Below, one piece after another: positions 59,014 through 64,000 of a stretch of DNA of 64,000 nt (the first letter of the stretch is position 1; the number at the start of each line of letters is the position of its first letter). Both the position numbers and the translations under genes were made by a program. The notes under the pieces were generated by a model. It searched no databases. It was not told where the DNA came from and saw nothing but the letters and a program-made list of their open reading frames with translations. This DNA is from Streptosporangium lutulentum (GTDB lineage Bacteria > Actinomycetota > Actinomycetes > Streptosporangiales > Streptosporangiaceae). The stretch covers positions 7,874,001 through 7,938,000 of the forward strand of contig NZ_JAUSQU010000001.1 of NCBI RefSeq assembly GCF_030811455.1, read 5' to 3'.

Positions 59014-61872
59014 TCAGCTTCCGTAGACCTCGAAACCGAACAGGGAGTAGCCCCACGCCGTGGCCCGGGTGGTGCCGAGGATGCGAACGTACCGGGCGGA
59101 GTTGCTCAGACCGGTGTTGTCGTCCTCACCGCCGTTGCCGCCGGTCACCGTCCGGGCGGTGGTCCAGGTCGTGCCGTTGGGCGAGGTCTGGATCTGGTAC
59201 GCCGACCCGTAGGCCGCCTCCCATACGAGGCGCACCCGGTTGATCGTGTACGTGGCGCCCAGGTCGACCTGGATCCACTGCGGGTCGGAGAACGCGCTGG
59301 CCCACCGGGTCGTCGCCGACCCGTCCACCGCGGCCGAGGCCGGGTAGGCGGCCGCCTCCACGCTGGACGCCGTCGCCGGCTTGTTCAGCGCGAGGTTCGT
59401 CGACGTCGGCGGCTGCGTTCCGCTGGTGAACGTGAAGGAGTCGATGTCGAACAGCGAGCCCGCGCCACCGGTGAAGACCAGGAACAGGTTCGTCGTCCCG
59501 GACGGCGGCGTCACGGTGCCGGTGACGTTGACCCAGGTCTCCCAGCCGCCGGTCGGCGCGACCGTGGCCGTGCCGACCACCGCCCCGGTCGCCGAACCGG
59601 CCCGCAGGGTGAGCGTGCCACCGGCGCCGGCCGACGCGACCCTGGCCGTGAACGACGTGACCCCGGTCAGGTTGTACGGCGTGAACGAGATCCAGTCCCC
59701 GTTCTCGACGTACCCGATCGCGTTGCCGCCGGCTGCCGACGGCTTCGCCACGACCTGCACGCCCTGCTGGGCGCTGTAGTGCTCGGCCTGGCGGGTCCGC
59801 GGCTGCAGGACGGCCTGCGGCGCGTGGACGGCCGTGGTCGAGCCGACCGGGGTGTACTCCGCGTCGAAGACGCCGAAGATGTTCGCGTTGGCGTCGTGCT
59901 CACCGTCCACGGGGGTCTGGATGGTGCCCGAGCAGCCGGTCGCGCTGGTCATCTGGTGGCCGTGGCTGTCGTGGCCGAGGATGTAGTTGATCTTCACCCG
60001 GCTGCAGTCGATGGTCGGGGAGTTCGGATCGGTGACGCTGATCTGGAACGGGACCGCGTCGCCGAAGTTGAACACCCGCCCGTTGAGCGGGAGGCTGAGG
60101 GTGACCGTCGGTTGCCCGACGCTGACGGTGATGCTCGCCGTGGCGCTGCGACCGGTGTTGTCGCTCACCGTCAACGTCGCCGTGTACGTGCCGTTGGCCG
60201 CGTAGGTGAACGTCGGGTTGGCCGCGGTCGAGTCGGTGCTGCCGTTCGTCGTGAAGTCCCACGCGTACGTGATCGGGTCGCCGTCCGGGTCGGTGGTCCC
60301 GGCCGAGCTGAACTGCACGGCGAGCGGCGCGTTGCCGGTCTTCGGGGTGGCGTTGATCGCCGCGATCGGGGCCTGACCGGTTCCCGAGTTGTACTCGATC
60401 CTGTACACGGCCGAGTTGGCGTCGCCGCCGAACCAGCCGGTGCCGTAGTCGAGCACGTACAGCGCGCCGTCCGGCCCGAACTCCGTGTCCATCACCTGGG
60501 TGCCGGTCCAGGAGGGGAAGGGCTCGATCGCTCCCACCCCGCCGCCGGCGGCCACGGTGACCGTCTTGATCCACCGCCGGCCGAACTCGCTGATGAACAC
60601 CTTGCCGTTCATCGACGCCGGGAACTTCACGTCCGAGACGAGCCCGGCGTCGTAGTTGTAGACCGGGGCGCCCATCGGCGACCAGCTTCCGCAGCACAGC
60701 TCCGACCGGTCCTGGCCGACTCCGTACGGCAGCCAGGCCGCGCGCGAGGCCGGGAGCTGGGTGATGCCGGTGTTGTTGCGTGAGTTGTTCACCGGCCCGC
60801 CGGCGCAGTTGAACGCGGCGCCCGAGGGTCCGGACGGGAAGGTGAAGTCGACGTAGGGCACGTTGAACTGCGAGCAGTACGGCCAGCCGTAGTTGCCGGG
60901 CTGGGTGATGCGCTCGAACGAGACCGACGCCGCGGGGCCACGGGTGGCGCTGGCGGTGCCCGAGTCCGGCCCGTAGTCGCCCAGGTAGACCGTGCCGGTG
61001 GCCCGGTCCACGTTCATCCGGAACGGGTTGCGGAAGCCCATCGCGTAGATCTCGGGCCGGGTGTTCGCGGTGCCGGGCGCGAACATGTTGCCCGCCGGGA
61101 CGGTGTAGCCGCCGGCCGCGCTCGGCTTGATCCGCAGCACCTTGCCCCGCAGGTCGTTGCTGTTGCCGGAGGTGCGCTGCGCGTCGAAGGCCGGGTTGCG
61201 GTCGGTCCGCTCGTCGATCGGCGTGTAGCCGCTGGAGTCGAACGGGTTCGTGTCGTCGCCGGTGGAGAGGTAGAGATTGCCGGCCGCGTCGAAGTCGATG
61301 TCGCCGCCGACGTGACAGCACATGCCGCGGCTGGTGGGGACGTCGAGGACGGTGACCGCGGAGGCCGCGTTGAGGGTGTTGTCCGCGTTGACCGTGTACC
61401 GGGCCAGCCGGTTCACCCCGTTGAACGGGGCGAACTGGGCCGCCGTCCCCGAGGCCGGCGCGTCACCGCCCGGGGTGGACAGCGGCGGCGCGTAGTAGAC
61501 GTACACCCACCGGTTCGACGCGAAGTTCGGGTCGGCCTTGATGCTCTGCAGGCCCTCCTCGTCGTGCGTGTACACCGGGATGGTGAGCGCCACCTTGGTG
61601 TTGCCCAGCACGTCGGTGTAGCGGATCGTGCCGTCGCGCGACGTGTGCAGCACGCCCCGGTTGGGCAGGACGGTCAGGCCCATCGGCTCGCCGGTCTCCG
61701 CCGCGCCCTTGGCCAGCGTCACCTGGGTGTAGCCGGGCGCCGCGAGCGCCGCCGTCTCCGACGTCGCCTTCGATGCGATCTTCGACACGGTGTTCGGCGC
61801 GGCCTGCGCTGGAGGGGCCAGGCTGAGGGCGGTCGCCAGTACGGCGACGCATGAGACTAGTTTTCGTAACAT
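59014..61872 (-). CDS. Secreted GSDH-like beta-propeller with PKD, CBM6 and F5/8C domains
   Basis: 952 residues from the ATG at 61872, which starts a clean signal peptide; a frame to 61908 adds 12 residues. Domains in order: glucose/sorbosone-dehydrogenase-like propeller (about 60-500, with EEGLQSIKADPNF, GGDIDFDAAGNLYLSTGD, GMFRNPFR-like MGFRNPFRMNVD), PKD (about 510-600), a linker domain, CBM6 (about 710-830, RQAEHYSAQQGV...ENGDWISF), and an F5/8 type C discoidin domain at the end (NLALNKPATASSVE, QWIQVDLG). It probably oxidises or binds sugars of polysaccharides outside the cell. PQQ dependence is family knowledge, not shown here. Confidence 0.88.
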   Translation of the reverse strand: MLRKLVSCVAVLATALSLAPPAQAAPNTVSKIASKATSETAALAAPGYTQVTLAKGAAETGEPMGLTVLPNRGVLHTSRDGTIRYTDVLGNTKVALTIPVYTHDEEGLQSIKADPNFASNRWVYVYYAPPLSTPGGDAPASGTAAQFAPFNGVNRLARYTVNADNTLNAASAVTVLDVPTSRGMCCHVGGDIDFDAAGNLYLSTGDDTNPFDSSGYTPIDERTDRNPAFDAQRTSGNSNDLRGKVLRIKPSAAGGYTVPAGNMFAPGTANTRPEIYAMGFRNPFRMNVDRATGTVYLGDYGPDSGTASATRGPAASVSFERITQPGNYGWPYCSQFNVPYVDFTFPSGPSGAAFNCAGGPVNNSRNNTGITQLPASRAAWLPYGVGQDRSELCCGSWSPMGAPVYNYDAGLVSDVKFPASMNGKVFISEFGRRWIKTVTVAAGGGVGAIEPFPSWTGTQVMDTEFGPDGALYVLDYGTGWFGGDANSAVYRIEYNSGTGQAPIAAINATPKTGNAPLAVQFSSAGTTDPDGDPITYAWDFTTNGSTDSTAANPTFTYAANGTYTATLTVSDNTGRSATASITVSVGQPTVTLSLPLNGRVFNFGDAVPFQISVTDPNSPTIDCSRVKINYILGHDSHGHQMTSATGCSGTIQTPVDGEHDANANIFGVFDAEYTPVGSTTAVHAPQAVLQPRTRQAEHYSAQQGVQVVAKPSAAGGNAIGYVENGDWISFTPYNLTGVTSFTARVASAGAGGTLTLRAGSATGAVVGTATVAPTGGWETWVNVTGTVTPPSGTTNLFLVFTGGAGSLFDIDSFTFTSGTQPPTSTNLALNKPATASSVEAAAYPASAAVDGSATTRWASAFSDPQWIQVDLGATYTINRVRLVWEAAYGSAYQIQTSPNGTTWTTARTVTGGNGGEDDNTGLSNSARYVRILGTTRATAWGYSLFGFEVYGS

Positions 61873-62182
61873 GATCGGTGCTGCTCGCTTCCTGTAGTAC
61901 GAGTCCATACAGGCGTGCGCCGATCACGCCAACGACGCGGAGAGACGAGGGAATCCGTCAGCGACGTCGTTCGGACAAACTGTGACCACTTTGGTTAAAA
62001 CAGTCAACATGTCTCTGTCAGGAGTTGTGAGTCACCTCGCCTTCTGGCGCCGAGGGGTAAGGGCAGCCGTCAAGCGGCCGCGGGCGGACGTGTCGGAGGG
62101 CATCACGAAGGTGGCCGTCGCCGGTCGTCATGGGTGGCCATGGCGATGGGACATGGGGCCGCCTCGCTCACCGGCCGGGGAA

Positions 62183-62230
62183 GCCGGTGATCGGGAAGGC
62201 CGGTGATCGGGAAGGCCGGTGATCGGGAAG
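62183..62230. repeat. Three perfect 16-bp tandem repeats
   Basis: GCCGGTGATCGGGAAG is repeated at 62183, 62199 and 62215, followed by a diverged fourth copy. Period 16 is not a multiple of three. Non-coding. Confidence 0.92.
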
Positions 62231-62874
62231 GCCGGTAGTCGGTGGGCGCCGGTGCCGTCGGCGCCCACCGGTCTTCGCCGGCGGGTGACGAGCGGGGCCG
62301 GGTCGGCGGAGCGGTCGGCGTCCATCCCCGCCGGCCCGGCTGTCCCACTCGTGTCGGCGGCGCGGCACCACCTGGCGCCGCGCCGGCCGTCAGCGGATCG
62401 CGGCGGGACGGATCAGCAGTCGCATGACGACCTCCAGGCTGTTCGTGGGGGGTGGTGGGGACCGGCCGACCGTCGACCACGGTGCGGGGTCGCGGTCGGT
62501 GGAACTGCGTGATCAGGTGCGGTGGTACGAATGCGAGGTGAGCCGGGGTCGTGGGAACCCGGTGATCGGTACGGCCCGTGCGCCTGTCCCGGCTGCCGCC
62601 GTACGGTGCCGAGTCCTATGGGTGAGGTGGTCCGCTCCCGGCCGCTCCGGTTCGACGGCCGTGCGCACGCGCTGCGATTCGAGCCGACCACCGATCTCGG
62701 CCTCGGACGGCGAGCCTCGTCGCGCAGGAGATGAAGGGCGCGGTGCTGCAGTCGCAAATTGCTGCACCTCCTGAACTTTCGCCACCTTTATGGCACGTTC
62801 TGGCGCGATCTTAAAATGTTACGTACAAACTGTCTAGATGTTACGGTCGAATCCGTCAAACTTTTGTCGTTCCA

Positions 62875-62886
62875 GGACTAAAGTCC
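62875..62886. promoter_or_regulatory. DevR/OsdR-like palindrome
   Basis: GGACTAAAGTCC equals the core of the hypoxia/dormancy box GGGACTTTAGTCCC (read on the other strand), without the outermost G/C pair. It is about 290 bp upstream of the SGNH hydrolase start. One site only; a chance match is possible. Confidence 0.35.
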
Positions 62887-63176
62887 AGCACTGTTGATCG
62901 AAACTCCCGCGACGCGGCACCAGGAAAGTGGCGCGGCACAGAGAAGCGGCATGTCGCCGGAACGTTCGCCCGGAGCCGGACGCGGTTCGCACGCGCCATC
63001 CACCCGTCGCCGAACGCTCGATCCGTACAAGCAAACGCATGCTTGACCATCAGGGTTATACGCGATCTCTTAGGTGAGGCGGCCGGGCCTCATGAAGATC
63101 TTGACGCTGTCGGCACGGCGTGTTGTGATCCAGGTATTCGTTATTTCATGCCTATTTGGTAGGGAATGGGGCGGTT

Positions 63177-64000
63177 ATGAGGGTTCTCCGGCGTGCGGCT
63201 GCGATGGCCGCGCTCCTGGTGGGCGCGGTCGGCATCCAAGTCGTCCAGGGCGGAGCGGCGCAGGCGGCTCTGCCCGCCGCCGCCGTCGCGCTCGGCGACA
63301 GTTTCGTCAGCGGGGAGGGCGCGGGGGACTACCAGCCCGTCGTCGACGCCTCCGGGACGGCACAGTCCTTCCCCGGCTGGTCGGCGGCCAACGGCAACGC
63401 CTACTTCTGCCACCGGTCGGCGAACGCCTCGCTGTTCAAGGCGTCGTTCCCCGGTATCCAGGACCGCTTCAACCTCGCGTGCTCCGGCGGCCAGCCCGCC
63501 GACATCGCCAACCCCTCCGGTGCCCGCGCCAAGGGCCGCTCCGTCGCCTCGCAACTCGACCAGCTACGCGCCGTCGCCCAGACCCACGACATCGACGTCG
63601 TCCTCGTCGGCCTCGGTTCCAACAACAGCCAGTTCACCTTCGGCGACGTGGCCACGGTGTGCGCCAACCGCTTCATCGCCGACGCCTGGACAGGCTGGTG
63701 GGAGTTCTGGGCCTACCTGGGCGGCGACGTGCCGCAGGAGCCCTGCACCGTCTCGGATCTGGCCTCCGACGCCGAGGTCGCCGCCGCCACCACCGAGACC
63801 ACCGCCGCCCTGCGCCAGATCCTCGACACCCTCGCCCAGGTCGACGCCGACGGCGTCCACCAGGTGGTCCTGCAGACCTACACCAACCCGCTGCCGCTCG
63901 ACGTCGCCCCGCAGTACCGGGACGAGGACAACCGCACCGACACCCGCGACAAGTTCCGCGACCTCGGCGCCGAGCGGTACGCCGCCGGCTGCCCGATCCA
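63177..64000 (+). CDS. Secreted SGNH/GDSL hydrolase, 3' end outside the window
   Basis: 274 residues are visible; the frame is open at the window edge. Signal peptide (MRVLRRAAAMAALLVGAVGI...) ending near AAQA. Block I is ALGDSFVSGEG with the nucleophile Ser, the Gly of block II lies in LACSGG, and block III reads GLGSNNSQF, where N is followed by N instead of the usual D/E-like residue. Several paired Cys suggest disulfides. Block V with His would lie beyond the window. Likely an esterase or lipase acting outside the cell. Confidence 0.9.
   Translation, partial: MRVLRRAAAMAALLVGAVGIQVVQGGAAQAALPAAAVALGDSFVSGEGAGDYQPVVDASGTAQSFPGWSAANGNAYFCHRSANASLFKASFPGIQDRFNLACSGGQPADIANPSGARAKGRSVASQLDQLRAVAQTHDIDVVLVGLGSNNSQFTFGDVATVCANRFIADAWTGWWEFWAYLGGDVPQEPCTVSDLASDAEVAAATTETTAALRQILDTLAQVDADGVHQVVLQTYTNPLPLDVAPQYRDEDNRTDTRDKFRDLGAERYAAGCPI

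Larger units (their letters stand above)
61873..63176. other. 1.3-kb gene-free stretch with repeats and regulatory-looking DNA
   Basis: No frame here has convincing coding character. It contains three 16-bp tandem repeats (62183-62230), a DevR-like palindrome (62875-62886) and AT-richer parts at 62,790-62,880 and 63,040-63,170. The left end holds the promoter of the propeller protein (minus), the right end that of the SGNH hydrolase (plus). Confidence 0.55.

Noticed and set aside
62183..62230. Possible CRISPR array
   Set aside because: Units are directly adjacent with no spacers, and only three copies exist.
62424..62774. Plus-strand frame of 116 codons
   Set aside because: No RBS or family; strongly biased composition next to repeats.

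Overview
High-GC actinomycete chromosome. The gene content (two LCP cell-wall ligases, LAL and AfsR-type giant regulators, SigE-type ECF sigma, DHA2 exporter, many secreted carbohydrate-active proteins, MinD-like ATPase with a proline-rich tail) suggests a filamentous actinobacterium, plausibly Streptosporangiaceae. That placement is inference from gene style, not from a phylogenetic marker. No rRNA, tRNA or CRISPR array was seen.

Layout. 0-4 kb: 3' end of a sortase-anchored DUF11-repeat surface protein, a secreted alpha-lytic-protease-type prodomain with no protease attached, and an LCP protein. 4.1-9.5 kb: a tightly coupled minus-strand operon that reads OleA-like thiolase, GT2 glycosyltransferase, cytochrome P450, OleC-like beta-lactone synthetase/acyl-AMP ligase and OleD-like reductase. 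No OleB decarboxylase is present, so the predicted product is a beta-lactone lipid rather than an olefin. An IS1380-family element (9.65-11.33 kb) sits directly upstream of this operon. 12-15.3 kb: DUF6571-like protein, lipoprotein and WXG100-like small protein. 15.5-26.7 kb: MFS transporter, ArsR/SmtB metal sensor with a visible operator, orphan sugar-binding lipoprotein, GlxA-type regulator, orphan histidine kinase, LAL regulator, second LCP protein, GNAT acetyltransferase.

26.8-35.7 kb: seven minus-strand genes forming one apparent operon of envelope proteins. They are a TM protein, a proline-rich TM protein, a one-piece protein with sigma-like N-terminus, ZAS zinc motif, TM segment and BACON-like outer domain, a MinD/EspI-like ATPase, a small TM protein, a secreted PPPERTTA-repeat protein and a GH16-like protein with an altered active site. 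No secretion ATPase or channel accompanies them. This and the beta-lactone operon are the most novel-looking parts.

36-51.5 kb: AfsR-like regulator with DHA2 exporter, BNR propeller, GH36 alpha-galactosidase, DoxX, DUF1876, spermidine-synthase-like methyl/aminopropyl transferase fold, truncated AlbA/RecG-like ATPase with an operator over its start codon, and a two-component pair whose genes converge and overlap by 60 bp. 51.5-64 kb: beta-lactamase-family membrane protein, SigE-type ECF sigma with its membrane partner, GH87-like beta-helix glucanase, a protein usually annotated 3-methyladenine DNA glycosylase, a multidomain secreted sugar-dehydrogenase-like protein, and the 5' part of an SGNH hydrolase. 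Hairpins separate most of the convergent gene pairs.
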